The notes beneath the pieces are model-generated. The model made no database searches and was not told where the DNA came from. It saw nothing but the letters and a program-made list of their open reading frames with translations. From Aquibium oceanicum (GTDB lineage: Bacteria; Pseudomonadota; Alphaproteobacteria; Rhizobiales; Rhizobiaceae), in NCBI RefSeq assembly GCF_001889605.1, contig NZ_CP018171.1, positions 3,556,501-3,620,500 of the forward strand: a stretch of 64,000 nt of DNA, written 5' to 3'. A program made the position numbers and the translations under genes. How positions within the stretch are numbered: position 1 is the first letter of the stretch; every line of letters starts with the position of its first letter. Below, piece after piece: positions 45,853 to 53,720 of this stretch.

Positions 45853-46368
45853 ATGATGCGAACGGTCGGAATCTTATGTCTCGCCGCGGTCTCCGCCTTC
45901 ACGACGGCGCCCGCCATTGCGCAATCCGGTTGCTCGATCGAGCAGGTCGGCGGCACGCAACGCCAGATCGTGCGCTGCGGAACCGGCATCACCATCACCG
46001 TGGAGCCCGGCGCCGAATACACGCTGCGCGACCGCAATGGCGACGGGACCGTCGACCGCGTGAACCTTTCTTCCAAGGCGCTGCTGCTCGAAGCCTCCGG
46101 GGACGCCGCGTCTTCCGGCTTCGAGGTCGTCGCCCCGCAGGCGATCGCGGCCGTGCGCGGCACGCGCTGGGCTGTGGACGCCGAGGGCGCGGAGACGTCG
46201 GTGTTCGTCGTCGAAGGCCAGGTGGCGGTCGCCCGCCGCAACGGCGAGGTGCGCGTCGTGCTGGATGCCGGAGAAGGCGTCGATGTGGATGCCGGCACGG
46301 GGGCGCTGACGGTGAGGACCTGGCCGGCCGCACGCGTCAATGCCCTGCTCGCCCGCTTCGGCCTCTAG
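45853..46368 (+). CDS. FecR-domain periplasmic protein
   Basis: 171 residues with a signal peptide (MMRTVGILCLAAVSAFTTAP then AIAQ) and a FecR-like beta domain: EPGAEYTLRDRNGDGTVDRV, QAIAAVRGTRWAVDAEGAET, VVEGQVAVARRNGEVRVVLD. Classic FecR senses iron siderophore status with a sigma factor; short FecR proteins without a membrane helix instead pair with CHASE2 cyclases, as here. AGGAGG (45843-45848) precedes two ATGs at 45853 and 45856. The stop is 15 bases before the cyclase. Confidence 0.78.
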   Translation: MMRTVGILCLAAVSAFTTAPAIAQSGCSIEQVGGTQRQIVRCGTGITITVEPGAEYTLRDRNGDGTVDRVNLSSKALLLEASGDAASSGFEVVAPQAIAAVRGTRWAVDAEGAETSVFVVEGQVAVARRNGEVRVVLDAGEGVDVDAGTGALTVRTWPAARVNALLARFGL

Positions 46369-46383
46369 CCCGGGGCGCTTGCG

Positions 46384-48237
46384 GTGACGGGGCGGACGGC
46401 GCAGCTGATCGTTGCGCTGGTCCTTGCCGGAGCATGGGGCCTGTTGCTCGCCGCCGGCCATCTGCGGGGCGAGCTGCCCGTCCTCGAACGGCTCGAAGCC
46501 ACCCTGACGGATTTCCGGCTTCTCCTGCGCGGAGAGCGGCAGCCGGCCGGCGCGGTGGCGATCGTCGCCATCGACGACGCAACGGTGCAGCGGGCGGGCC
46601 GCTTTCCGGTTCCGCGCGCCGTGCTGGCGGACCTCCTTTCGGCGATCGCAAGCCACGAACCGGCGGTGACCGCGCTCGACGTCCTGCTGGTGGACGAGGG
46701 GCCGGCGGACGAGGACCGCGAACTCGCCGAGGCGCTGGCCGGCAGCCCGACGGTGATCGCGGGCGCCGCCGTGTTCGAGGAGATGGCGCAGACGACGCCG
46801 GGGGAAGGCCCGCTGGCGGGCGTGCCGGTCGCGGCGCGGCTGCTCCTGCCGCGGCAATCCTTCCTCGATCGCGCCTCGCTCGGCATCGTCAACGTGGCCA
46901 CCGACCGCAACGGCACACCGCGTTTCGTCCCGATGCTCTTTCGCACCAGCGACAGGCTGGAGATATCGCTTCCGCTCCGTGCAGCCGCTTCCGCGCTGGG
47001 CGAGGAGCCGGTTCTCGGAGACGGAGCGCTGCGGCTTGGCGAACGGCGGATCGCCACCGACATAGGCTACCGCCTCCCGCTGGCGTTCTTTGGCGGGCGC
47101 GGGACGATCCCGACATTCAGCGCCGCCGACCTTCTGGACGGAACGGTCGCGCCGGAGGCGTTGCGCGGCCAAGTGGTGGTCGTCGGCGCCACGGTGACGG
47201 GCGGCGGGGACGTGTTTCCCACGCCCTTCGATCCGGTGCTGCCAGGCGTGGAGGTGATCGCGACGGCCGTCTCCCATCTCATTGCCGGCGACGCCCTCGT
47301 GCGCGACCGGAACGTCCGGCGCATCGACGCCGCGATCGCCGTCGTGCTGCCGATGGTCCTGGTGGCGCTGATCGGCTGGCGCCGCAACGTCATCGGCATC
47401 GCCGCGGTCGGCGCCGTGCTGACCGTCTGGGCGATCGGCAACGTCGCCGCCTTCGACACCGGCTACTGGCTGAGTGCGGCCGTGCCGCTCGCCGCGGCGG
47501 CGCCGCCGGCGCTGATCTACGGCGCGGCGCAGCTGCTGCAGGGCCGCCAGCGCGCCACCTTCTTCGAGACCCAGAGCGCGATGCTCCAGCGCATCCAGGC
47601 AGCCGGGCTGTCGCAATGGCTGGCGCGCGATCCTGACTTTCTAAGCGAGCCGGTACGGCAGGACGCGGCGGTGGTGTTCGTCGACCTCTCCGGCTTCACC
47701 GGGCTGTCCGAGACGCTGGGTCCGGTGGCGACGCGCGAACTCCTCGACAGCTTCTACGATCTCGTCGACCGCGAGGTAACGGCCTGCCACGGCGCGGTGA
47801 CCAGCTTCATGGGCGACGGCGCCATGATCCTCTTCGGCCTGCCGGAGCCGACCGCCGGGGACGCGGCCAACGCGGCGGAGTGCGCGGTGCGCCTGTGTCT
47901 CCGGCTGCGCGAATGGCTCGACAGGCGCGGCGAGACCCGCATCGGCTTCAAGCTCGGGGCGCATTTCGGCTCGGTGGTCGCCTCGCGCCTCGGCCGCGGC
48001 TCCAACCAGCAGATCGCCACGACCGGCGACACGGTGAACGTCGCCAGCCGGCTGATGGAGTTCGCCAAGGAGAACGGCGCCGAACTGGCGGTCAGTGAGG
48101 ACTTGCTGCGCGAGGCGGGACGCACGACATTCGACCGGGGTACGCTCGACGGTCCGGCCGGCGCGCACCTGCGCGGACGCGCGGGAACGCTGTCGGTGTG
48201 GCTGTGGCGGCCGGCGCGGCAGAACCAAAGCGCTTGA
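46384..48237 (+). CDS. CHASE2-domain adenylate/guanylate cyclase
   Basis: 617 residues. An N-terminal helix (LIVALVLAGAWGLLLAAG) is followed by a periplasmic CHASE2 domain (~residues 30-310: VAIVAIDDATVQRAGRFPVP, TALDVLLVDEGPADEDREL), two or three helices (ALIGWRRNVIGIAAVGAVLT), and a class III cyclase domain (~425-600: VVFVDLSGFTGLSETLGP, SFMGDGAMILFGLPEP, NQQIATTGDTVNVASRL). It should make cAMP or cGMP in response to a periplasmic signal passed through the neighbouring FecR-like protein. Start is GTG 46384. Confidence 0.88.
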   Translation: MTGRTAQLIVALVLAGAWGLLLAAGHLRGELPVLERLEATLTDFRLLLRGERQPAGAVAIVAIDDATVQRAGRFPVPRAVLADLLSAIASHEPAVTALDVLLVDEGPADEDRELAEALAGSPTVIAGAAVFEEMAQTTPGEGPLAGVPVAARLLLPRQSFLDRASLGIVNVATDRNGTPRFVPMLFRTSDRLEISLPLRAAASALGEEPVLGDGALRLGERRIATDIGYRLPLAFFGGRGTIPTFSAADLLDGTVAPEALRGQVVVVGATVTGGGDVFPTPFDPVLPGVEVIATAVSHLIAGDALVRDRNVRRIDAAIAVVLPMVLVALIGWRRNVIGIAAVGAVLTVWAIGNVAAFDTGYWLSAAVPLAAAAPPALIYGAAQLLQGRQRATFFETQSAMLQRIQAAGLSQWLARDPDFLSEPVRQDAAVVFVDLSGFTGLSETLGPVATRELLDSFYDLVDREVTACHGAVTSFMGDGAMILFGLPEPTAGDAANAAECAVRLCLRLREWLDRRGETRIGFKLGAHFGSVVASRLGRGSNQQIATTGDTVNVASRLMEFAKENGAELAVSEDLLREAGRTTFDRGTLDGPAGAHLRGRAGTLSVWLWRPARQNQSA

Positions 48238-48304
48238 GCCGCGTTCGCGCCGATACATATAGCTGTTGCGGGTCGGCGGTCACGCGCCTTTCGGAGGATG
48301 CACG

Positions 48305-49480
48305 ATGAACGATGTGGCCGCGGCCGGTTTCGGGTTCTACGACGGGATCGCGCCCGAGACCGACTTCGACCGGCTGGCGGACGGCTCCGCCTACCGCCCG
48401 CTGCCCGGCGACTGGTTCGTCGGCGTCGCCGACATCGTCGATTCCACCGGGCACATCGCGGCCGGGCGCTACAAGACGGTGAACACGGTCGGGGCAGCGG
48501 TCATCTCGGCGCAGATCAATGCCGCCAAGGGGGCGGCCTTCCCTTTCGTCTTCGGCGGCGACGGCGCCGGCTTCGCGTTCCCCGAAGCGCACCGCGCGGT
48601 GGCCGAGGATGCGCTGGCGCGGGTGATCCGCTGGGCGGACGAGGAGTTCGGCTTCACCATGCGCGGCGCCCTCGTGCCCGTCGCCGACGTCCGCGCGGCG
48701 GGTCTGGACGTGCAGGTGGCGCGCTACCGGCCTTCGACCGGCGTCGACTACGCGATGTTCGCCGGCGGCGGACTTGCCTGGGCCGAAAAGGCGATGAAGG
48801 CGGGACGCTACGGCATCGAGCCCGCGCCGGCCGGCACGTTTCCCGATCTCGAAGGCCTGTCGTGCCGCTGGACGCCGATGCGGGCCCGCAACGGCAAGAT
48901 CCTGTCGATCCTCATCGTTCCACAGCCCGGCGCGGCCCCCGGCCAGGTCGCCGGCGTCGCGCAGCGGGTGCTGGAGATCACCAAGCGCCTCGACCGCGGC
49001 GGGCATCCGGTGCCGGCGGAAGGGCCTGGCGTCGGCTGGCCGCCGGAGGGGTTGGCGCTGGAGGCGCATGCCACGCATGGCCGCACCTCGCTCTTGCGCC
49101 GCAAGGCCTATCTGCTGGCGGCGACCTTCATGGCGTACGTCCTGTTCAAGACGCGCTGGCGCGCCGGCACATTCGATCCCTCGCACTACGTCCACACGAC
49201 GCGGGACAATGCCGACTACCGCAAGTTCGACGACGGGCTGAAGATGACGATCGACTGCGACGCGGAGACCCGGATGAAGATCGAAGCGGTGTTGAAGCGC
49301 GCGCAGGCAGACGGGATCGTCTCCTACGGCCTGTTCGAGCAGGACGAGGCGATCATGACCTGCATCGTTCCGGCGGTCTCGCGCGACGACCACGTCCACT
49401 TCATCGACGGCGCGGCCGGCGGCTACACCAGCGCCGCGACGGCGATCCGGCAGACCGCGGCGGGCGCGAGCCAAGCCTGA
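48305..49480 (+). CDS. DUF3095 protein with a cyclase-like signature
   Basis: 391 residues, no signal peptide or membrane segment. DUF3095 has no assigned function. Two stretches resemble the metal sites of class III cyclases and GGDEF domains: DWFVGVADIVDSTGHIAAG (Asp43, Asp46) and FPFVFGGDGAGFAFPEAH (residues 79-96). The C-terminal half (TFDPSHYVHTTRDNADYRKF, KMTIDCDAETRMKIEAVLKR) has no parallel I know. GGAGG precedes ATG 48305. It is 67 bases behind the adenylate cyclase and in the same direction. Confidence 0.75.
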   Translation: MNDVAAAGFGFYDGIAPETDFDRLADGSAYRPLPGDWFVGVADIVDSTGHIAAGRYKTVNTVGAAVISAQINAAKGAAFPFVFGGDGAGFAFPEAHRAVAEDALARVIRWADEEFGFTMRGALVPVADVRAAGLDVQVARYRPSTGVDYAMFAGGGLAWAEKAMKAGRYGIEPAPAGTFPDLEGLSCRWTPMRARNGKILSILIVPQPGAAPGQVAGVAQRVLEITKRLDRGGHPVPAEGPGVGWPPEGLALEAHATHGRTSLLRRKAYLLAATFMAYVLFKTRWRAGTFDPSHYVHTTRDNADYRKFDDGLKMTIDCDAETRMKIEAVLKRAQADGIVSYGLFEQDEAIMTCIVPAVSRDDHVHFIDGAAGGYTSAATAIRQTAAGASQA

Positions 49481-49493
49481 GCATCGTTGCGGA

Positions 49494-50885
49494 TCAGCGC
49501 GACACCATGCGGTTCCAGGCGTCGAGGCCGGCGATCTTGTAGGCTTCGGCCAGCGTCGGATAGTTGAAGGTGTTCTCGACGAAGAAGTCGACCGTGCCGC
49601 CGAGATTGATCACAGCCTGTCCGATGTGGATCAGTTCGGTGGCGCCCTCCCCCACGATATGCGCGCCGAGCAGCCTGCGTGTCTCGAGCGAGAAGATCAG
49701 CTTCAGGAACCCCGAATTGACGCCCATGATGTGGCCGCGCGAGGTCTCGCGGAAGCGCGCGATGCCGCATTCGTAGGGCGCGCCGCTCGCCCTTACCTCT
49801 TCCTCCGACTGGCCCACGGTCGAGATCTCGGGAACCGCGTAGATGCCGTACGGAAAGGTCGCAGGCGCCGGCGGCAGCGGCATGCCGAAGGCGTGGCAGG
49901 CCGCCACGCGGCCTTGTTCCATCGAGGTGGAGGCGAGGCTCGGGAAGCCGATGATGTCGCCCGCGGCATAGATGTTGCCGGCCGAGGTCTGGAAGGTGCG
50001 CGGATCGACCGTGATGCGCCCGCGGCTGTCCGGTTCGATGCCGACGGCGTCGAGCCCGAGGTCGTCGACGTTGCCGGTCCGGCCGGCGGCATAGAGCACG
50101 ATCTCGGCGCGCACGACGCGGCCGTCGGCCATCCGCACCTCGACGTGGTCGCCCTTCCTCTCCACCGCCGCGACGCCGCAGCCGAGCCGCACGGTCATGC
50201 CCCGGTCGCGCATCTGGTGGACGAAATCGTCGACGATCTCGCGATCGACGAAGTCGAGGATCGCCGGGCGCGATTCGATCAGCGTGACGGGAACGTCGAG
50301 CGCCGAGAAGATCGTGGCGTATTCCACACCGATGACGCCGCCGCCGATCACCGCCAGCGTTCGGGGCAGGTGCGGAAGATCGAGGATCTCGTCCGAATCA
50401 AGCACCCGCTCGCCGTCGAAAGGGATGTTCTTTGGCCGGTGGGGTCGCGTGCCGACGGCGATCAGCGCATTGGCGAACCCGACTTCGCTGAAATCGCCGT
50501 TGCCCAGCGACAGCCGCACGCGGTCTGGCCCGACGAAGCGCGCCGCGGCATGGGCACTGCGAACCATGTTGCGCATGAACTGGTGCTGCAAGACTTCTAC
50601 TTCGTGGTCGAGCGTCTTGTGGAGCCGCGAGACCAGATCGGTCATCGCGATCTCCTGTTTCACGCGGTAGGCCTGGCCGTAGAAGCCACGCTCGCGAAAG
50701 CCAGACAGGTTCAGGACAGTCTCGCGGATCGTCTTGGACGGGATCGTCCCGGTGTGCACCGAGACGCCGCCCAGCCGCCGCCCCTTGTCGACCACCAGCA
50801 CGGACTTGCCGAGCTTGGCGGACTGCACGGCGGCGCGCCGGCCCGAGGGTCCGCTGCCAATGACGAGCATATCGCAGTCCTGCAT
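49494..50885 (-). CDS. sthA: Soluble NAD(P) transhydrogenase
   Basis: 463 residues. A pyridine nucleotide-disulfide oxidoreductase fold: FAD site MLVIGSGPSGRRAAVQSAKL, NAD(P) site LAVIGGGVIGVEYATIFSAL, second FAD stretch SAGNIYAAGDIIGFPSLAST, and the dimerisation domain at the C terminus. The redox-disulfide position reads GGVSVHTGTIPSKT, with no cysteine, which excludes a disulfide reductase and fits SthA, which rebalances NADPH and NADH. ATG 50885 follows GGAGGGG. Confidence 0.9.
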   Translation of the reverse strand: MQDCDMLVIGSGPSGRRAAVQSAKLGKSVLVVDKGRRLGGVSVHTGTIPSKTIRETVLNLSGFRERGFYGQAYRVKQEIAMTDLVSRLHKTLDHEVEVLQHQFMRNMVRSAHAAARFVGPDRVRLSLGNGDFSEVGFANALIAVGTRPHRPKNIPFDGERVLDSDEILDLPHLPRTLAVIGGGVIGVEYATIFSALDVPVTLIESRPAILDFVDREIVDDFVHQMRDRGMTVRLGCGVAAVERKGDHVEVRMADGRVVRAEIVLYAAGRTGNVDDLGLDAVGIEPDSRGRITVDPRTFQTSAGNIYAAGDIIGFPSLASTSMEQGRVAACHAFGMPLPPAPATFPYGIYAVPEISTVGQSEEEVRASGAPYECGIARFRETSRGHIMGVNSGFLKLIFSLETRRLLGAHIVGEGATELIHIGQAVINLGGTVDFFVENTFNYPTLAEAYKIAGLDAWNRMVSR

Positions 50886-51061
50886 CGCGCCCCTCCGATG
50901 CGAAGCGAACATCATCTGCTGCGACGCACATAATGCACTGCAATATACTAGGTCGTTTCCGGCGCGGAAGTGAAGGCTCTCCGGCGCGGAATCTTGAATT
51001 TCCGCAGCTCTCCACCCATTTCAGACGCACAGATGGCCCGCATCCGGGCACGAGGAGAAAA

Positions 51062-51532
51062 ATGACCGAACGCGTACTGGATGGCGAAATCGTTGGTTCG
51101 AGGCTCGACGACTGGCGGGCCTACGAGGGCGTGCGCACGCGCCGCGTGTTCGCCTTCCTTATCGACTACCTGATCGTCGGGCTGCTGTGCATCCCGTTCG
51201 CGATTCTGATCGCCATCCTCGGGGTCATCACGCTCGGGCTCGGCTGGGCGCTCTTCGGCATCATCGGGCCGCTGGTCGCCGCCATCTACGTATGGAACAC
51301 GCTCGGCGGAAGCAACCAGGCCACGGTCGGCATGCGCATGATGGGCATCCGGCTCGAAAGGCTCGACGGGCGTAAGGTCGACGGCCTGATCGCTGTGGTG
51401 CACACCGTGCTGTTCTGGGCCGGCAACGTGCTGCTGACGCCCCTGATTCTGCTTGCCCCCCTGCTTCTCGACCGCAAGCGCACGGTCCACGACCTGCTCC
51501 TGGGAACCGTCGTCACCCGCTCCGACTTCTGA
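51062..51532 (+). CDS. RDD family membrane protein
   Basis: 156 residues with the RDD domain: RRVFAFLIDYLIVGLLCIPF (Arg-Asp motif), a second helix LGVITLGLGWALFGIIGPLV, then QATVGMRMMGIRLERLDG and LLDRKRTVHDLLLGTVV. Three to four helices; proposed ion or solute transport, not proven for most members. GAGGAGA precedes the ATG. RDD and bpt genes are neighbours in many Hyphomicrobiales. Confidence 0.85.
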   Translation: MTERVLDGEIVGSRLDDWRAYEGVRTRRVFAFLIDYLIVGLLCIPFAILIAILGVITLGLGWALFGIIGPLVAAIYVWNTLGGSNQATVGMRMMGIRLERLDGRKVDGLIAVVHTVLFWAGNVLLTPLILLAPLLLDRKRTVHDLLLGTVVTRSDF

Positions 51533-51638
51533 TCCGGACGCAAAGCCCCGCCCGCCGCCACGCTTCGGCCCGAAATACGGTTGACGTTTCGCGCCGACCG
51601 GACGATTTTTCTGGGGCCACCGCAGAGTCTCGCGAAGA

Positions 51639-52397
51639 ATGACGCATCATCCTACCCAGTCGCCTCAGTTCTTCCTGACCGCGCCATCCCCCTGCCCCTA
51701 CATCGAGGGGCAGTTCGAACGGAAGGTCTTCACGCATCTCGTCGGCGACAAGGCGCCGGAGATGAACGACCTCCTGACCCAGGGCGGTTTCCGCCGTTCG
51801 CAGAACATCGCCTATCGCCCGGCCTGCGAGACCTGCCGCGCCTGCGTGTCCGTGCGGATCATCGCCGACGAGTTCAAGCCGTCCAAAAACATGAAGCGCA
51901 TCCTGCGCCGCAACGCCGACCTGATCGGCGCCATGCACGATGCCGAGCCGACGACGGAGCAATACTCGCTCTTTCGCACCTATCTCGATGCCCGGCACCG
52001 CAAGGGCGGCATGTCGGACATGACGGTGCTCGACTACGCCATGATGGTCGAGGACACCCACGTCGACACGAAGATCATCGAGTACCGGCGACGGGGACCC
52101 GATTCCTTCATCACCGGCAAGGGACAGGGCGAACTCATCGCCGTCGCTCTGACCGACAAGATGGCCGACGGCCTCTCCATGGTCTATTCCTACTACAACC
52201 CTGAGCTCGAGGACCGCTCGCTCGGGACCTTTTTGATCCTCGACCACATCGCGCGCGCCCGCGCCGCCGGCCACCCGCACGTCTATCTCGGCTACTGGGT
52301 CGAGGGTTCGCGCAAGATGGCCTACAAGGTCCGCTTCGGGCCGCAGGAGCATCTTGGCCCGAAGGGGTGGGACCGCTTCGACACCGAGGCCGTGTAG
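51639..52397 (+). CDS. bpt: Aspartate/glutamate leucyltransferase (Bpt)
   Basis: 252 residues of the bacterial arginyl-tRNA-protein-transferase-like family, which attaches leucine to proteins starting with Asp or Glu and sends them to ClpS/ClpAP (N-degron pathway). Motifs: [37 protein letters not shown] with conserved cysteines, and [39 protein letters not shown]. Ribosome-binding site before ATG 51639 is weak. Confidence 0.92.
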   Translation: MTHHPTQSPQFFLTAPSPCPYIEGQFERKVFTHLVGDKAPEMNDLLTQGGFRRSQNIAYRPACETCRACVSVRIIADEFKPSKNMKRILRRNADLIGAMHDAEPTTEQYSLFRTYLDARHRKGGMSDMTVLDYAMMVEDTHVDTKIIEYRRRGPDSFITGKGQGELIAVALTDKMADGLSMVYSYYNPELEDRSLGTFLILDHIARARAAGHPHVYLGYWVEGSRKMAYKVRFGPQEHLGPKGWDRFDTEAV

Positions 52398-52529
52398 CGG
52401 CTGGCCCATCCCTTTCGACCGCAAAGCGCTGTTGCTTTCCAAGCGACGACGATAGCTTGCGGCTCTTTTTTCCCACGAAGCACGAATGCGCGCCGCGCAA
52501 TCGTCAAACCGCGGCGGATCCGGCGTTTC

Positions 52530-53429
52530 ATGTCCAACCTCTCCAGCAACCACGCCCGGGGGCTTCTGATCACCGGCATCGGCGGAATGGCGCTGACCGT
52601 CGACATCCCTCTCATCCGGCTGGCCGATGGCGAGCCGTGGACGATCCTGCTCTTGCGCGGCCTGGCGACGCTGGTGGTAACGCTGGTGATCTGGGGCGCA
52701 TGGCGCATGTTGCGCGGCGACGCACCCGCGTTGATACCGGGCCGGCCGGGGCTGGCCGTCGCAGGGCTCTACTCGCTCGCCTCGCTGGCCTTCATCACCG
52801 CCGTCTACACGACCTCGACGGCGAACCTCGTGTTCATCCTCGCCTTCAACACCATGTTCGCCGCCCTTCTGTCGTGGATCTTCCTGAAGGAACGCCCGCG
52901 GCCGGTCACGCTGGCGGCGATGCTCGTCATGCTGATCGGCGTCTTCATCATCGTGTTCGACGGCATGTCGAGCGGGCATCTGCTCGGCGACGCGCTGGCG
53001 CTCTTCACCGCCTTCTGCATCGCCTCCGCTATCACAATCACGCGGGCTTCCGGCCGGGACATGGGCTTCACCGCGCTGGTCGCCGTCGCGGCCCCGCTGC
53101 TGGTCGCGGCCTTCATGGTCTCCGATACGGGACTGCAGGTCGCAGCGCCGTGGTGGATCATCTTCAATGGAGCGGTGATCACGCCGGTCGCCTTCTTCTG
53201 CCTGGCGACGGGACCGAAATACATCACCGGACCGGAGGTGGCGATGTTCTACCTGCTCGAAACGGTGCTGGCGCCGGTCTGGGTCTGGATGATCTTTTCC
53301 GAGGTGCCCTCCACGGCATCGATGATCGGCGGCACGATCCTGATCGTCACCCTGGTGCTTCATTCGCTCTGGCAGTTGCAGGACGGCCGCCGGCGCCGCG
53401 CCGCGCTGGCCGTGCGCCATCCGGCTTGA
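52530..53429 (+). CDS. EamA/DMT-family permease
   Basis: 299 residues with ten predicted helices in two EamA repeats (for example AVYTTSTANLVFILAFNTMF in the first and TGPKYITGPEVAMFYLLETV in the second). DMT permeases export amino acids, nucleotides or other metabolites; no motif indicates a substrate. It stands alone between bpt and a tandem repeat. Confidence 0.85.
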   Translation: MSNLSSNHARGLLITGIGGMALTVDIPLIRLADGEPWTILLLRGLATLVVTLVIWGAWRMLRGDAPALIPGRPGLAVAGLYSLASLAFITAVYTTSTANLVFILAFNTMFAALLSWIFLKERPRPVTLAAMLVMLIGVFIIVFDGMSSGHLLGDALALFTAFCIASAITITRASGRDMGFTALVAVAAPLLVAAFMVSDTGLQVAAPWWIIFNGAVITPVAFFCLATGPKYITGPEVAMFYLLETVLAPVWVWMIFSEVPSTASMIGGTILIVTLVLHSLWQLQDGRRRRAALAVRHPA

Positions 53430-53470
53430 TCGGGATCTCAACGAAGCCGTGACCTGACGCGATTGCGCGG

Positions 53471-53676
53471 CTAAAGCGCGTCGCGATCTTCGGATTCGCT
53501 CGTTGCGCTTTAGCTGTTTGTTTTTATGCATGTCTTTGTCCCGAAACCGGTTCCCACTTTCGAGAGACATGCTCTAAAGCGCGTCGCGATCTTCAGATTC
53601 GCTCGTTGCGCTTTAGCTGTTTGTTTTTACGCATGTCTTTGTCCCGAAACCGGTTCCCACTTTCGGGAGACATGCT
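53471..53676. repeat. Two tandem copies of a 103-bp dispersed-type repeat
   Basis: Copy 1 is 53471-53573 and copy 2 is 53574-53676, with only three differences. Each contains two palindromic parts: CTAAAGCGC...GCGCTTTAG, and CATGTCTTTGTCCCGAAACC...TTTCGGGAGACATG, the style of rhizobial intergenic mosaic repeats. A weak open frame crosses them into the next gene but starts inside the repeat and is not credible. They sit in the leader region of the acetoacetyl-CoA synthetase gene. Confidence 0.88.
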
Positions 53677-53720
53677 CTAGTAGAGAGCGCAACCAACGGA
53701 GCGGAGCACGAGGACACAGC

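Noticed and set aside
45774-47636. Long frame overlapping the FecR-like and cyclase genes
   Set aside because: Arginine-rich out-of-frame shadow of two well-supported genes.
53526-53720. N-terminal extension of the acetoacetyl-CoA synthetase through the repeat
   Set aside because: The extra 65 residues are translated repeat sequence; a good ribosome-binding site and the family start support 53721.
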